NCBI RefSeq assembly: GCF_014698445.1
Contig: NZ_JACJSZ010000012.1
Span: 1 to 64,000, forward strand
Length of the DNA: 64,000 bases
Direction of reading: 5' to 3'
DNA from: Microcystis elabens FACHB-917
GTDB lineage: Bacteria; Cyanobacteriota; Cyanobacteriia; PCC-6307; Cyanobiaceae
Shown: in pieces, positions 17,629 to 27,142 of the stretch
Position numbering within the stretch: position 1 is the first letter of the stretch
Layout: each line of letters begins with the position of its first letter
Program-made: the position numbers and the translations under genes
Notes under the pieces: model-generated
Seen by the model: only the letters and a program-made list of their open reading frames with translations
Told to the model about the DNA's origin: nothing
The model's database searches: none

Positions 17629-19056
17629 ATGGTGACCAGCGCCTCTCCGGCGACCCCTCCGGTCGCTCCCCTCTCCGCGGCCCCGATCGCCGCCGGGGGG
17701 CCCTTCGAGCAGGGGGCCGATCCGCTCAGCCCCAACCGCAATCTGGCTCCGCTCAGCGCCGGCCTCGATGCCCTGGGCCGCCTGGAGGTGGGGGGCTGTC
17801 TGCTGAGCGACCTGGCCCGCACCTACGGCACGCCCCTCTACGTGCTCGACGAGACCACCCTGCGGGCCACCTGCCGGGCCTACCGGGAGGCGCTCGAGGC
17901 CCACTACCCCGGCGAGGCCCTGGCCCTCTACGCCTCCAAGGCCAACAGTTCGCTGGCGATCACGGCGCTGGTGGCCTCCGAGGGGCTCGGCCTCGATGCC
18001 GTCTCGGCCGGGGAGCTGCTCACGGCCCTGCAGGGCGGCATGCCCGCCGAGCGGATCGTCTTCCACGGCAACAACAAATCGGCCGAGGAGCTCCAGCTCG
18101 CCGTCGACCGGGGCGTGACGGTCATCCTCGACAACTGGAACGACATCACCCTGCTCGCCGGCCTGGCGGCCGGGCGGCCCGATCCGGTGCGGGTGCTGGT
18201 GCGGTTCACCCCGGGCATCGAGTGCCATACCCATGAGTACATCCGCACCGGCCACCTCGACAGTAAGTTCGGCTTCGACCCCGACCAGCTGGAGGCGGTG
18301 TTGCGGCACCTGGCCGCCTGCCCCTGGGCCCGGGTGGACGGCCTGCACGCCCACATCGGCTCCCAGATCTTCGAGCTGGAGCCCCATCGCGACCTGGCCG
18401 GGGTGATGGCCGAGGCGCTGGCGCTGGCGCGCTCCCTGGGCCACCTCTGCGGCGACCTCAACGTCGGCGGCGGCCTGGGCATCCGCTATGTGGACTCCGA
18501 TGACCCCCCGAGCATCCAGGAGTGGGTGCGGGTGGTGGCGACGGCGGTGGCCGAGGCCTGCGGCCAGCGCCAGCTGGCGCTGCCGCGGCTGCTGTGCGAA
18601 CCCGGCCGCTCCCTGGTGGCGACGGCGGGGCTGACCCTCTACACCCTGGGCAGCCGCAAGGAGATCCCCGGCCTGCGCACCTACCTGTCGGTGGACGGCG
18701 GCATGAGCGACAACCCCCGGCCGATCACCTACCAGTCGCTGTACACGGCCGTGCTGGCCGACCGGCCGCTGGCGGAGGAGGACACCGAGGCGGTGACCGT
18801 CGCCGGCAAGCACTGCGAGTCCGGCGACGTGCTGCTCCATGACGTCCGCCTGCCGCTCAGCAGCCCCGGCGACGTGCTTGCCGTGTTTGCCACCGGCGCC
18901 TACAACGCCGCCATGGGGTCCAACTACAACCGCATCCCGAGGCCGGCGGCGGTGCTCGTCCACGACGGCCTGGCGGAGGTGGTGCAGCGGCGCGAACAGC
19001 CGGAAGACCTACTGCGCTACGACGTCCTGCCCCACCGGCTCCTGCCGGTATCCTGA
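17629..19056 (+). CDS. lysA: Diaminopimelate decarboxylase
   Basis: 475 aa from the ATG at 17629; a frame extension upstream exists but lies within the rimI leader. PLP Lys in LYASKANSS, glycine-rich phosphate loop DLNVGGGLGIRY, CEPGRSLVA and the second-subunit CESGDVL loop. It converts meso-diaminopimelate to lysine and CO2. First gene of a long, tight + run, with cdaA 48 bp downstream. Confidence 0.96.
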   Translation: MVTSASPATPPVAPLSAAPIAAGGPFEQGADPLSPNRNLAPLSAGLDALGRLEVGGCLLSDLARTYGTPLYVLDETTLRATCRAYREALEAHYPGEALALYASKANSSLAITALVASEGLGLDAVSAGELLTALQGGMPAERIVFHGNNKSAEELQLAVDRGVTVILDNWNDITLLAGLAAGRPDPVRVLVRFTPGIECHTHEYIRTGHLDSKFGFDPDQLEAVLRHLAACPWARVDGLHAHIGSQIFELEPHRDLAGVMAEALALARSLGHLCGDLNVGGGLGIRYVDSDDPPSIQEWVRVVATAVAEACGQRQLALPRLLCEPGRSLVATAGLTLYTLGSRKEIPGLRTYLSVDGGMSDNPRPITYQSLYTAVLADRPLAEEDTEAVTVAGKHCESGDVLLHDVRLPLSSPGDVLAVFATGAYNAAMGSNYNRIPRPAAVLVHDGLAEVVQRREQPEDLLRYDVLPHRLLPVS

Positions 19057-19104
19057 GCCGGTCAGGCGGCCACCCGTTGAACCGGCCTGCCCCACCTGTG
19101 TCTT

Positions 19105-19920
19105 GTGATCTGGCTGCGGCTCATCGACTTCCGCCTGCTGCTGGATCTCCTGTTCGCTTCCCTGCTGGGGCTGCTGCTGCTCGGGCGGGTCACCGAAGCG
19201 CGCACCCTGTGGCTGCTGCGCGGCTATCTGTTCCTGGTGGCGCTGGCCTGGTTCGTGCAGCGCTACGCCAACCTGCCGCTCACCAGCAGCCTGGTGGATG
19301 CGCTGGTGCTGGCCTGCAGCCTCGCCCTGGCGATCCTGTGGCAGGGGGAACTGCGGCGCCTGATGGAACTGCTGGGCACCGGACGCCTCGGGGTGCTGTT
19401 CGCCGACCGCAGCCGTGACCAGCTGGCCTCGGGGTCGGTGAGCCTGCTCACCGAGGCCGCCGGCCGCCTCTCCCAGGCGCGCTGCGGAGCCCTGATCGTC
19501 CTCGACCTGGGCAGCGATCTGCGCCCGGAGGACTTCCTCAACCCCGGCATCCGCATCGACGCCCAGCTCTCGGTCGACCTGCTGCTCAACCTCTTCGCCG
19601 TAGACACCCCTTTGCACGACGGCGCCGTGCTGGTCCAGAAGAACCGCATCGTGGCGGCCGGGGTGATCCTGCCCCTTTCCCGCCAAGGCCTCAACCGCTA
19701 CGGCACCCGCCACCTGGCCGCCATGGGCCTGACCGAGCGCCACGACGGCTGTTTCTGCATCGTCATCTCCGAGGAGACGGGCACGCTCTCGCTCGCCTCC
19801 CAGGGCCGGCTGGAGCGGCCGATCACCAGCAGCCGGCTTCACGACCTGCTCACCGACGCCCTGGCCTCCGCTCCCACGGGGCGTAGCGTGGCTGCGGACC
19901 CGCCGGAACATCGCGGATGA
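19105..19920 (+). CDS. cdaA: Diadenylate cyclase CdaA
   Basis: 271 aa from a GTG start. Three N-terminal membrane spans ([49 protein letters not shown]), then a DAC (DisA_N) domain with the catalytic [11 protein letters not shown] (DGA at about 172-174) and [10 protein letters not shown]. The second motif reads RHL where many DACs read RHR. It makes c-di-AMP from two ATP at the membrane. The stop overlaps the uppS start (ATGA). The cdaA-uppS pairing is common in cyanobacteria and firmicute-like layouts. Confidence 0.95.
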   Translation: MIWLRLIDFRLLLDLLFASLLGLLLLGRVTEARTLWLLRGYLFLVALAWFVQRYANLPLTSSLVDALVLACSLALAILWQGELRRLMELLGTGRLGVLFADRSRDQLASGSVSLLTEAAGRLSQARCGALIVLDLGSDLRPEDFLNPGIRIDAQLSVDLLLNLFAVDTPLHDGAVLVQKNRIVAAGVILPLSRQGLNRYGTRHLAAMGLTERHDGCFCIVISEETGTLSLASQGRLERPITSSRLHDLLTDALASAPTGRSVAADPPEHRG

Positions 19921-20717
19921 GTCGCGCCCTGGCGACCACTCCATCGTCCGATCCCGACCAGCTGCCCGCCCAGCTGGATCCGGCTCGGCTGCCCCGCCAC
20001 GTGGCCGTGATCATGGACGGCAACGGGCGCTGGGCCCGGCAGCGGGGGCTGCCCCGGGCCATGGGCCACCGGGCCGGGGTGGAGGTGCTCAAGCGCACCC
20101 TGCGCCACTGCAGCGACTGGGGCATCGGCGCCCTCACCGCCTACGCCTTCTCCACCGAGAACTGGACCCGGCCCGGCGAGGAGGTGGCCTTCCTGATGGC
20201 CCTGTTCGAGCGGGTGCTTGCCCGCGAACTGGAAGCCCTCGAGCGCCAGCAGGTGCGGATCCGCTTCCTCGGCGATCTGGAGCCCCTGCCCGAGGGACTG
20301 AAGGTGCTGATCACCGATGCCACCGAGCGCACGGCCGGAAACACTGGCATCCATTTCAACGTCTGCACCAACTACGGCGGCCGCAGCGAGCTGGTCCGGG
20401 CGGCGCGCCGCCTGGCCGAGCAGGCGGCCTGGGGCGATCTGGATCCGGCCCGCATCGACGAGGAGATCTTCGCCGCCGAACTGTTCACCGCCGGCGATGC
20501 CGATCCCGATCTGCTGATCCGCACCAGCGGCGAGCAGCGCATCAGCAACTTCCTTCTCTGGCAGCTGGCCTATGCCGAGCTCCACATCACCGAGGTGCTC
20601 TGGCCCGACTTCGACACCGAGGCCCTGCTGGCGGCGCTGCTCGATTATCAGGGGCGCCAGCGCCGCTTCGGTGGCTTGCAGAGTGGCGTCCAGAACGGTG
20701 TGGAGACCACCCCATGA
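19917..20717 (+). CDS. uppS: Isoprenyl transferase (undecaprenyl diphosphate synthase)
   Basis: 266 aa. Catalytic signature [14 protein letters not shown] with Asp34, then [21 protein letters not shown] and [27 protein letters not shown] cis-prenyltransferase that makes the lipid carrier for peptidoglycan. Overlaps cdaA upstream and bioB downstream by ATGA, so the three are translationally coupled. Confidence 0.96.
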   Translation: MSRALATTPSSDPDQLPAQLDPARLPRHVAVIMDGNGRWARQRGLPRAMGHRAGVEVLKRTLRHCSDWGIGALTAYAFSTENWTRPGEEVAFLMALFERVLARELEALERQQVRIRFLGDLEPLPEGLKVLITDATERTAGNTGIHFNVCTNYGGRSELVRAARRLAEQAAWGDLDPARIDEEIFAAELFTAGDADPDLLIRTSGEQRISNFLLWQLAYAELHITEVLWPDFDTEALLAALLDYQGRQRRFGGLQSGVQNGVETTP

Positions 20718-21718
20718 GCGCGCGCCACGACTGGTCCCGCCAGGAGATCCAGGACCTGCTCGATCTGCCGCTGGTGGATCTTCTGTGGCAGGCCCAGGCG
20801 GTGCACCGCAGCGCCAACCCCGGCTACCACGTGCAGCTGGCCTCGCTCCTGAGCGTCAAGACCGGAGGCTGCGAGGAGGACTGCGCCTACTGCCCCCAGT
20901 CGATGCATCACCCCAGCGATGTGGGCGGCCGCCCGGAGCTGGCGGTGGAGCCGGTGCTGGAGCGCGCCCGGCAGGCCAAGGCGGCCGGCGCCCACCGCTT
21001 CTGCATGGGCTGGGCCTGGCGGGAGATCCGCGACGGCGCCCCCTTCGAGGCCATGCTCGCCATGGTGCGGGGGGTGCGGGAGCTGGGACTGGAGGCCTGC
21101 GTCACCGCCGGCATGCTCACGGGCGGCCAGGCGGCCCGGCTGGCGGAAGCGGGACTGACCGCCTACAACCACAACCTCGACACCAGCCCCGAGCACTACG
21201 GCCGGATCATCTCCACCCGCACCTACCAGGAGCGGCTCGACACCCTCCAGCGGGTGCGGGCCGCCGGCATCGACCTCTGCTGCGGCGGCATCATCGGCAT
21301 GGGCGAGACGCCCCAGGACCGGGCCGGACTGCTGCAGGTGCTGGCCAGCCTGGATCCCCACCCGGAGAGCGTGCCGATCAATGCCCTGGTGGCGGTGGAA
21401 GGCACGCCGCTGGAGGGACGCCCGGCGGTCGACCCGCTGGAGCTGGTGCGGATGGTGGCCACCGCCCGCATCCTGATGCCCCACAGCCGGGTGCGCCTCA
21501 GCGCCGGGCGCGAGCAGCTGGGGCGGGAGGCACAGATTCTCTGCCTGCTGGCGGGCGCCGATTCGATCTTCTACGGCGACACCCTGCTGACCACCGCCAA
21601 CCCGGCGGTGGCCAGCGACCGGGAGCTGCTGCGGGCCGCCGGGGTGCGGGTGCAGCTGGAAGGCCCGCCCGCGCCCGCCGTCACCACCGCCACCCCGGTG
21701 GCCGCCGCCGGCCACTGA
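20714..21718 (+). CDS. bioB: Biotin synthase
   Basis: 334 aa. Radical-SAM CxxxCxxC at Cys53, Cys57 and Cys60 ([13 protein letters not shown]), [28 protein letters not shown] and the second-cluster region with [29 protein letters not shown]. It inserts sulfur into dethiobiotin. Starts within the uppS stop (ATGA) and ends 2 bp before the next start. Confidence 0.97.
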   Translation: MSARHDWSRQEIQDLLDLPLVDLLWQAQAVHRSANPGYHVQLASLLSVKTGGCEEDCAYCPQSMHHPSDVGGRPELAVEPVLERARQAKAAGAHRFCMGWAWREIRDGAPFEAMLAMVRGVRELGLEACVTAGMLTGGQAARLAEAGLTAYNHNLDTSPEHYGRIISTRTYQERLDTLQRVRAAGIDLCCGGIIGMGETPQDRAGLLQVLASLDPHPESVPINALVAVEGTPLEGRPAVDPLELVRMVATARILMPHSRVRLSAGREQLGREAQILCLLAGADSIFYGDTLLTTANPAVASDRELLRAAGVRVQLEGPPAPAVTTATPVAAAGH

Positions 21719-21720
21719 GT

Positions 21721-22659
21721 GTGCAGGTCGCCAGCCTCTACCGGTTCGTCCCCCTGGCCAGCGCGGAACTGCCGCTCTGGCGGGCCCGGCTGCTGGCCCT
21801 GGGCAGCGAGGCCGGCCTGAAGGGCACGGTGCTGCTGGCCCGCGAGGGCATCAACGGCACGGTCTGCGGGCCGGCCGATGGCGTCGCCGCCCTGCTGGCG
21901 CTGCTGGAGACCGATCCGCGTCTGGCCGGGCTGGCGGTGAAGCGCAGTGAAGCGCCCGCCGCGGTGTTCCACCGCTTCAAGGTGCGCATCAAGGCCGAGA
22001 TCGTGACGATGGCCGAGCCCTCCGCCCAGCCGGCGCGGGGCACGGGAATTCCGGTGCCCCCCGAGCACTGGAATGCTCTGCTGGACGATCCCGACACCCT
22101 GGCCATCGACACCCGCAACCACTACGAGGTGGCCCTGGGCAGCTTCGCGGGCGCCCTCGACCCCGGCACCGGGCACTTCCGCGACTTTCCCGCCTGGGTG
22201 GAGCGGCACTTGCGGCCCCTGGTGGACCGGAGGCGGCCGCAGCGTCTGGCCCTGTTCTGCACCGGCGGCATCCGCTGCGAGAAGGCCACCGCCCACCTGC
22301 TGAACCAGGGGTTTGCGGAGGTGCTGCAGCTGCAGGGGGGGATCCTCAACTACCTGGAGCAGGTGCCGGAGGCGGAGAGCCGCTGGCATGGTGAGTGCTA
22401 CGTGTTCGACCAGCGGGTGACCGTCGACCACCGGCTGCAACCGGGCACATATCACATCTGTCATGCCTGCGGCCTGCCCCTGTCCCCCGCCGACCTGACC
22501 CTGGAGAGCTACGTGGCCGGGGTGAGCTGCCGCCACTGCATCGATCGCTTCTCCGACGCCGACCGGGAGCGGTTCGCCGAACGCGAGCGCCAGATGCGGC
22601 GCGCCGAGGCTTCCGGTGAGGCCCACATCGGCCGGGTGATGCCCGGCGTGGGCGGCTGA
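21721..22659 (+). CDS. trhO: tRNA uridine(34) hydroxylase (rhodanese-like), TrhO/YceA family
   Basis: 312 aa from a GTG 2 bp after bioB. The N-terminal acylphosphatase-like domain has KGTVLLAREGINGTVCGP, the rhodanese domain has the catalytic Cys in LALFCTGGIRCEKATA, and a C-terminal Cys-rich part has ICHACGLPL and GVSCRHCIDRFS. The family makes 5-hydroxyuridine at the tRNA wobble position. A longer frame upstream is only a shadow of bioB. Confidence 0.93.
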   Translation: MQVASLYRFVPLASAELPLWRARLLALGSEAGLKGTVLLAREGINGTVCGPADGVAALLALLETDPRLAGLAVKRSEAPAAVFHRFKVRIKAEIVTMAEPSAQPARGTGIPVPPEHWNALLDDPDTLAIDTRNHYEVALGSFAGALDPGTGHFRDFPAWVERHLRPLVDRRRPQRLALFCTGGIRCEKATAHLLNQGFAEVLQLQGGILNYLEQVPEAESRWHGECYVFDQRVTVDHRLQPGTYHICHACGLPLSPADLTLESYVAGVSCRHCIDRFSDADRERFAERERQMRRAEASGEAHIGRVMPGVGG

Positions 22660-22663
22660 GCGG

Positions 22664-23698
22664 ATGGCGCAGGCCCCGCCCATCCTCTACAGCTTCCGCC
22701 GCTGCCCCTACGCCATCCGGGCCCGGCTGGCCCTGGCGGCGGCGGGGCTGAGGCCGGGGCTGGATCTGGAGCTGCGGGAGGTGCACCTGGGGCGCAAGCC
22801 CCCCGAACTGCTGCAGGCCTCCGCCGCCGCCACCGTGCCGGTGCTGGTGCTGCCGCCGGAAGCCGGCGACGATCCCGAGGGGGGCGCCCGGGTGCTGCCG
22901 GACAGCCTGGCGGTGATGGCCTGGGCCCTGGAGCGCCACGACCCCGGTGACCTGCGCCGCGGCGGGACGGATGGCGTCGCCGCCGGTGAGCGCGCCCGGA
23001 TCGAGGCCCTGATCGACGCGAACGACGGGGCCTTCAAGCACCATCTCGATCGCTTCAAATACACGGCCCGCCACCCCGACGCCGACAGGGAGCAGCACAG
23101 GAGCGCCGCTCTGGCGATCCTGCGGGGCTGGAGCGACCGCCTGGAGGCCAGCGGCTGGCTGGTGGGGGGCCGGCCGTCCCTGGCCGATGTGGCGCTGCTG
23201 CCCTTCGTGCGCCAGTTCCGGCTCGCCGATCCGGAGGACTTCGACCGGCGCAGCGATCTGGCTCCGCTGCAGCGCTGGCTGCAGCGCTTCCTGCAGGGGC
23301 CCGAGCTGGCCGCGGTGATGGGAGGGCCCTGGGCGCCCCGCCGGCCCTGGAGCTCGGGCCAGTGGATCTACCACCTCGCCCTGGCCGGCGAATGGCGGGA
23401 CGCCCAGGCGCGCGGCGTCTACGAGCGCTCGACCCGCGGCCGGTCGCTGCAGGAGCTGGGCTTCATCCATGCCAGCGGGGCCGAGCAGGTGGAGGCCACC
23501 TACGGACGCTTCTACGGCGATGCGGGGGAGGTGCTGCTGCTGACCATCGACCCCGGGCGCCTGACGGTGCCGGTGCTCTGGGAGCCGGCCCCGGAGAGCG
23601 GCGAATGCTTCCCCCACATCCACGGGCCGCTTCCGCTGGAGGCGGTGCTGGCCGCCGAGCCCTTTCCGCCACCGCCGCCGGGCGGCGCCCCGTGCTGA
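22664..23698 (+). CDS. Glutathione S-transferase domain fused to DUF952
   Basis: 344 aa. Residues 1-about 225 are GST-like: a thioredoxin fold with FRRCPYAIRARLALAAAG (a CPYA redox site as in omega/Grx-like GSTs) and a helical domain with LVGGRPSLADVALLPFVRQF. Residues about 235-335 are DUF952: WIYHLALAGEWRDA, LQELGFIHAS, FYGDAGEVLLLTID and CFPHIHGPLPLEAV. Both domains are known separately; the fusion suggests a shared, unknown thiol-related role. 4 bp after trhO. Confidence 0.88.
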   Translation: MAQAPPILYSFRRCPYAIRARLALAAAGLRPGLDLELREVHLGRKPPELLQASAAATVPVLVLPPEAGDDPEGGARVLPDSLAVMAWALERHDPGDLRRGGTDGVAAGERARIEALIDANDGAFKHHLDRFKYTARHPDADREQHRSAALAILRGWSDRLEASGWLVGGRPSLADVALLPFVRQFRLADPEDFDRRSDLAPLQRWLQRFLQGPELAAVMGGPWAPRRPWSSGQWIYHLALAGEWRDAQARGVYERSTRGRSLQELGFIHASGAEQVEATYGRFYGDAGEVLLLTIDPGRLTVPVLWEPAPESGECFPHIHGPLPLEAVLAAEPFPPPPPGGAPC

Positions 23699-24195
23699 GC
23701 CTGGAGGGTCTGGAGCGGCAGGCCCGGGAGCGCGGCCTGCTGCTGCGGCTGCAGGTGCAGGGGCTGGCGGGGCTGCGCGGGCTGCGGGTGGGGGTGGCAC
23801 GGCCACGGGCGGAGCAGCAGCCGCCGCTGCTGCTGGGGGAGCTCAGGGGCTGGTGCCTGCCGCTGGCCGATGGCCTGCGGCTCGACACGATGCGGGTGCA
23901 GGGGGAGCGCAGCGCCGCCGTCGGGCCGCTGATCTGGGCGGCCACCTTCGCCTGGGCTATGGAGGAGACGCCCTGCCGCTCGGCGCGCCTGCTGGCGATC
24001 CGCGATGGGGAGCGCCAGCACCGGCGGCTGGTGCGCTACTTCCGGCGGCTGGGCTTCACGCCGCTGCGGGAGCTGGCTGGCGGCCCGCTGGATCTGGCCC
24101 CGCGGCTGGTCTGGGGTGGGGCGGGGCTGCTGATGCGGGGTGACTGCGACGAAGGCCTGCAACGCAGCGTCCGCTGGCTGACGACCATCCGGTGA
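23692..24195 (+). CDS. GNAT-like protein, cyanobacterial hypothetical
   Basis: 167 aa from a GTG that lies inside the end of the GST gene (7-bp overlap), so the start is set by context. The C-terminal half resembles a GNAT acetyl-CoA region: ARLLAIRDGERQHRRLVRYFRRLGFTPLREL. The N-terminal half is rich in Leu/Arg with no motif. Last gene of the long + run that starts with lysA. The substrate is unknown. Confidence 0.7.
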   Translation: MLSLEGLERQARERGLLLRLQVQGLAGLRGLRVGVARPRAEQQPPLLLGELRGWCLPLADGLRLDTMRVQGERSAAVGPLIWAATFAWAMEETPCRSARLLAIRDGERQHRRLVRYFRRLGFTPLRELAGGPLDLAPRLVWGGAGLLMRGDCDEGLQRSVRWLTTIR

Positions 24196-24289
24196 AGACC
24201 GTCGGCCCTGTCCACGCACTCCCGTGGGCACCTGTGGATTTCATCGTTGCTGGCTAAGCCGGCAGGGTGCCGTCGTCTCGACGCGCGCC

Positions 24290-25387
24290 ATGCCGTTCCC
24301 TGACCCCCTGCCGCGAGAGCCGATGGCCAGTTTCACCCTGATGTGCTGGAACGTGGAGAACCTGTTCCTCCCCGAAGCCGATGCCAGCGAGCCGGTGCGC
24401 GAGCGCTTCGAGGCCAAGCTCGCCACCCTCGCCGCCGTGATCGACAGCCAGCGGCCCGACGTGCTCGCCCTGCAGGAAATCGGGCCGGACGGAGCCCTGC
24501 AGGCGCTGCAGGGGGCGCTGACCAACCCCCTGCCCCATGCCATCGAGGGCAAACCCGACGGCCGAGGCATCCGCGTGGCCGTCCTCTCCCGCCATCCCTT
24601 CAGCACCAGCCGCTCGATCGTGGCCTTTCCGGAGATGATTCTTCCGGTTCAGGCCAGGGATCCGGTGTTTGATGATCCCGCCACCCCCGCGGATGAGTCC
24701 CTCACCGCCTCGCTGGGACGCGGTGCCCTGGAGGTCGTGGTGGAAATCGAGGAGCACCCGGTGCGGATCATCACCGCCCACTTCAAGTCGAAGCTGATCT
24801 CCTATGCCCGCCAGAAGGGGCTGGTGGACGGCAGCCAGTTCGCCCCGAACGACGAGAACGAGCGCTACCGCTACGCCGCCTACGGCCTGTACCGTCGCAC
24901 CACCGAAGCACTGACACTGCGGGACCGAGTGAACCAGATTCTCTCCAGCGGCGCCGGATCACCGGATCCGGAGGCGGGGCTGGGTCGCCAGAAGGCGGTG
25001 GTGGTCTGCGGGGACCTCAACGATGCCACCGACGCCGCCACCACCCAGATCCTGCAGGGACCGAGCGGCTCCGAGCTGGGCACCGAGGGATTCCGGCGGA
25101 GCGACAAAGGCGATGGCTACCGCCTCTGGAACCTGGCACCGCTTCTCAATGCCGGACCGAACGGAGAGCCCCCCGCTGAGCCCCCCTTCAGCCGCCGTTT
25201 CCAGGGGCGGGGGGAACTGATCGACCACATCCTGGCCAGCCATCGGCTGGTGAATCCCGGCAACATCCCCGTGGCGCGGACGCTGCTGGCCGGCGATCAT
25301 CTGCCGTCGATCTCTGAAACACCCTCCGATCGGGCCGCCGATCCGGGCTCGGATCATGCGGCGCTGGTGGCGGAGTTCGAGATCTGA
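24290..25387 (+). CDS. Endonuclease/exonuclease/phosphatase family protein
   Basis: 365 aa from the ATG at 24290 (another ATG at 24323). EEP motifs in order: LMCWNVENLF, DVLALQEIGPDG, VRIITAHFKSKL, VVVCGDLNDATDAAT, ELIDHILAS and GSDHAALVAEFEI. These hold the catalytic Asn, Glu, Asp and His. The family covers nucleases and phosphodiesterases; no signal peptide, so likely cytosolic. It has its own leader of about 95 bp after the lysA-to-GNAT run. Confidence 0.87.
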   Translation: MPFPDPLPREPMASFTLMCWNVENLFLPEADASEPVRERFEAKLATLAAVIDSQRPDVLALQEIGPDGALQALQGALTNPLPHAIEGKPDGRGIRVAVLSRHPFSTSRSIVAFPEMILPVQARDPVFDDPATPADESLTASLGRGALEVVVEIEEHPVRIITAHFKSKLISYARQKGLVDGSQFAPNDENERYRYAAYGLYRRTTEALTLRDRVNQILSSGAGSPDPEAGLGRQKAVVVCGDLNDATDAATTQILQGPSGSELGTEGFRRSDKGDGYRLWNLAPLLNAGPNGEPPAEPPFSRRFQGRGELIDHILASHRLVNPGNIPVARTLLAGDHLPSISETPSDRAADPGSDHAALVAEFEI

Positions 25388-25548
25388 GGGCCTTCGTTGG
25401 AATCCAGACGCGCGCGGTTGCGGTTGTTCCGGCAGCGCTCGGAGCAGTAACGCACCTCCTCCCAGACCTCCTTCCACTTCCGGCGCCACTGGAACGGCCG
25501 GCCGCAGACCGGGCAGGTCTTGGTGGGGCGATCAGTGTGGTGGGGCAT
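25354..25548 (-). CDS. DUF2256 zinc-binding small protein
   Basis: 64 aa from the ATG at 25548. The core CPVCGRPFQWRRKWKEVWEE followed by VRYCSERCR is the DUF2256 pattern with four Cys for zinc. In other bacteria it is often next to photolyase/cryptochrome-like genes; here it is not. The 3' end overlaps the convergent EEP gene by 34 bp. Confidence 0.82.
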   Translation of the reverse strand: MPHHTDRPTKTCPVCGRPFQWRRKWKEVWEEVRYCSERCRNNRNRARLDSNEGPQISNSATSAA

Positions 25549-25660
25549 CCGGCCAGAGATCATGACTGCCAGCCTGGCAAAACCGAAGCCGTCGCCGTGA
25601 GCCGTTCGATCGCTCCTGGCCTTCTCCCTACGCTGACCGCGGCTATCAGCCGATGAGCGC

Positions 25661-26707
25661 GTGTCTGACGCCAGCTTCTATCGCATCGGCCGAACGGGCC
25701 CGGCGAAGCGTGTGGCGTCGGCCGTGGAGGCTGTGGCTGCGGGCGATGGGGACAGTTTTGCCTGGTTGCAGTACCGCGAGGCCAGCAGGGAGGAACTGGG
25801 CGAGCTCGTGGGCCTGCTGGGCCTGCACGCCCTGTCGATCGAGGATTGTTTCGATGATCATCAGATTCCCAAGATCGACGATTTCCCCGACAACGTCTTT
25901 GTTCTCTTCAATACGTTTCAGTACATCGATGGCATGCTGGAGGTGGGTGAAATCAACCTGTTCCTTGGTCAGCGGTTTCTGATCAGCATCAGCCACCTGA
26001 ATCCCAGGCAACGCTCCTACCTCGATGAGGTGGAGAAGATGGTCGAGAGGGGCATCGAGGAGGCCCGCCAGGGCCCATCCCACCTCATGCATCTGATCCT
26101 CGATCATGTCGTCGATCAGAAGTTTATGGCCATTGAGGCCCTCGAGGATGAGCTGAATGGCGTGGAAGAAGCCCTGATGGCGGATCCGGCCAGTTTCAAA
26201 CCGGCCGAACTGATCCGATTCAGGCGCTACCTGCTGCGGCTGCGCAAAAGCCTGTTTCACGAACGGGAGATCCTCAGCAAGATCTGCCGGGGCGATTTCC
26301 CTTTGGTTTCCGTGAAGGCGATCTACCACTATCGCGACATCTACGACCATCTGGTGCGCTTCTATGAAGTCACCGAGTCGTACCGGGACATCGTCACCAG
26401 TCTGATGGAGATGTATCTGTCGATGCTCAACAACCAGATGGCGAAAGCCGCCAACGACACCAATGCCACCGTCCGGCGCCTGACGATGATCACGACGATC
26501 TTCATGCCGCTGACCCTGCTGGCGGGCATCGGCGGCATGTCCGAGTGGACGATGATCACAGGCCCAGACAACTGGCCTGTCTCCTATCCGGCCTTCATGC
26601 TCGCCATGGTCGTGATCGGCTTCGCCTGTTACCACATCCTCAATCGCCTTGACCGGAACCGCAACGCGGCGCGGCGCCCTCAGTTGAGCCGGCGCTGGCG
26701 GGCCTGA
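25661..26707 (+). CDS. CorA-family divalent cation transporter, GMN-variant
   Basis: 348 aa from a GTG. A long cytosolic N-terminal alpha/beta domain, then helices (the willow/pore region RYLLRLRKSLFHEREIL...), and two C-terminal spans with RLTMITTIFMPLTLLAGIGG and PAFMLAMVVIGFACYHIL. The pore-mouth signature is GGMSEW rather than GMN followed by xMPE: Asn of GMN is Ser. Known CorA-like variants share this form; the ion carried may differ from Mg2+. Confidence 0.88.
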   Translation: MSDASFYRIGRTGPAKRVASAVEAVAAGDGDSFAWLQYREASREELGELVGLLGLHALSIEDCFDDHQIPKIDDFPDNVFVLFNTFQYIDGMLEVGEINLFLGQRFLISISHLNPRQRSYLDEVEKMVERGIEEARQGPSHLMHLILDHVVDQKFMAIEALEDELNGVEEALMADPASFKPAELIRFRRYLLRLRKSLFHEREILSKICRGDFPLVSVKAIYHYRDIYDHLVRFYEVTESYRDIVTSLMEMYLSMLNNQMAKAANDTNATVRRLTMITTIFMPLTLLAGIGGMSEWTMITGPDNWPVSYPAFMLAMVVIGFACYHILNRLDRNRNAARRPQLSRRWRA

Positions 26708-26729
26708 CGGCGGGCGGTCGCCTCACCGG

Positions 26730-26960
26730 TCACGGCCGACAGGACAGGCTGTCACGGAGTTTCTCGAGCCGCAGGAGTCGCTGGGCGTGGAGATCGGTCT
26801 CCGCCGACCAGCCACCCGGCGGCGGCTCAGGCGGCTCAGGCTCCCTGGCCGGCGGATCCGTGGCGGGCTCCACCGGGGGCGGACCGTCCAGGGTGGCGAC
26901 CACCAGCAGGGCCACCAGCAGCTCCGCCAGGAAGGGGAGATCGATCATGGGGATGGACAT
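26730..26960 (-). CDS. Small single-span protein with proline-rich linker, unknown
   Basis: 76 aa from the ATG at 26960 (a longer frame upstream is not credible). One hydrophobic span (LPFLAELLVALLVVATL), a run rich in Pro/Glu (PPPVEPATDPPAREPEPPEP), then a short charged helix (AETDLHAQRLLRLEKLRDSL). I do not recognise it. Confidence 0.5.
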   Translation of the reverse strand: MSIPMIDLPFLAELLVALLVVATLDGPPPVEPATDPPAREPEPPEPPPGGWSAETDLHAQRLLRLEKLRDSLSCRP

Positions 26961-27092
26961 GGGCGGCAAGGACTTGGTTCGGTTCCTCAGCCACCTTCCA
27001 CCAGGCAGAGGGAGTTCGGTCCCATTCACCTGCGAAGAAGGGCTCGAGCCGCCCCACCCAACAAGCCGATCGGGCGGTGGCGCCCAAGATCT

Positions 27093-27106
27093 GTAGCAAC
27101 AGATAC
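27093..27106. promoter_or_regulatory. Exact NtcA-type box GTAN8TAC
   Basis: GTA-GCAACAGA-TAC matches the nitrogen regulator NtcA consensus exactly. It lies 36 bp upstream of the ATG at 27143. No convincing -10 is seen at the expected distance, so activation of that gene is uncertain; a chance match is possible. Confidence 0.35.
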
Positions 27107-27142
27107 AGTTGAGGGCAGAACTCCAGCCGCAGGACACCTCCC

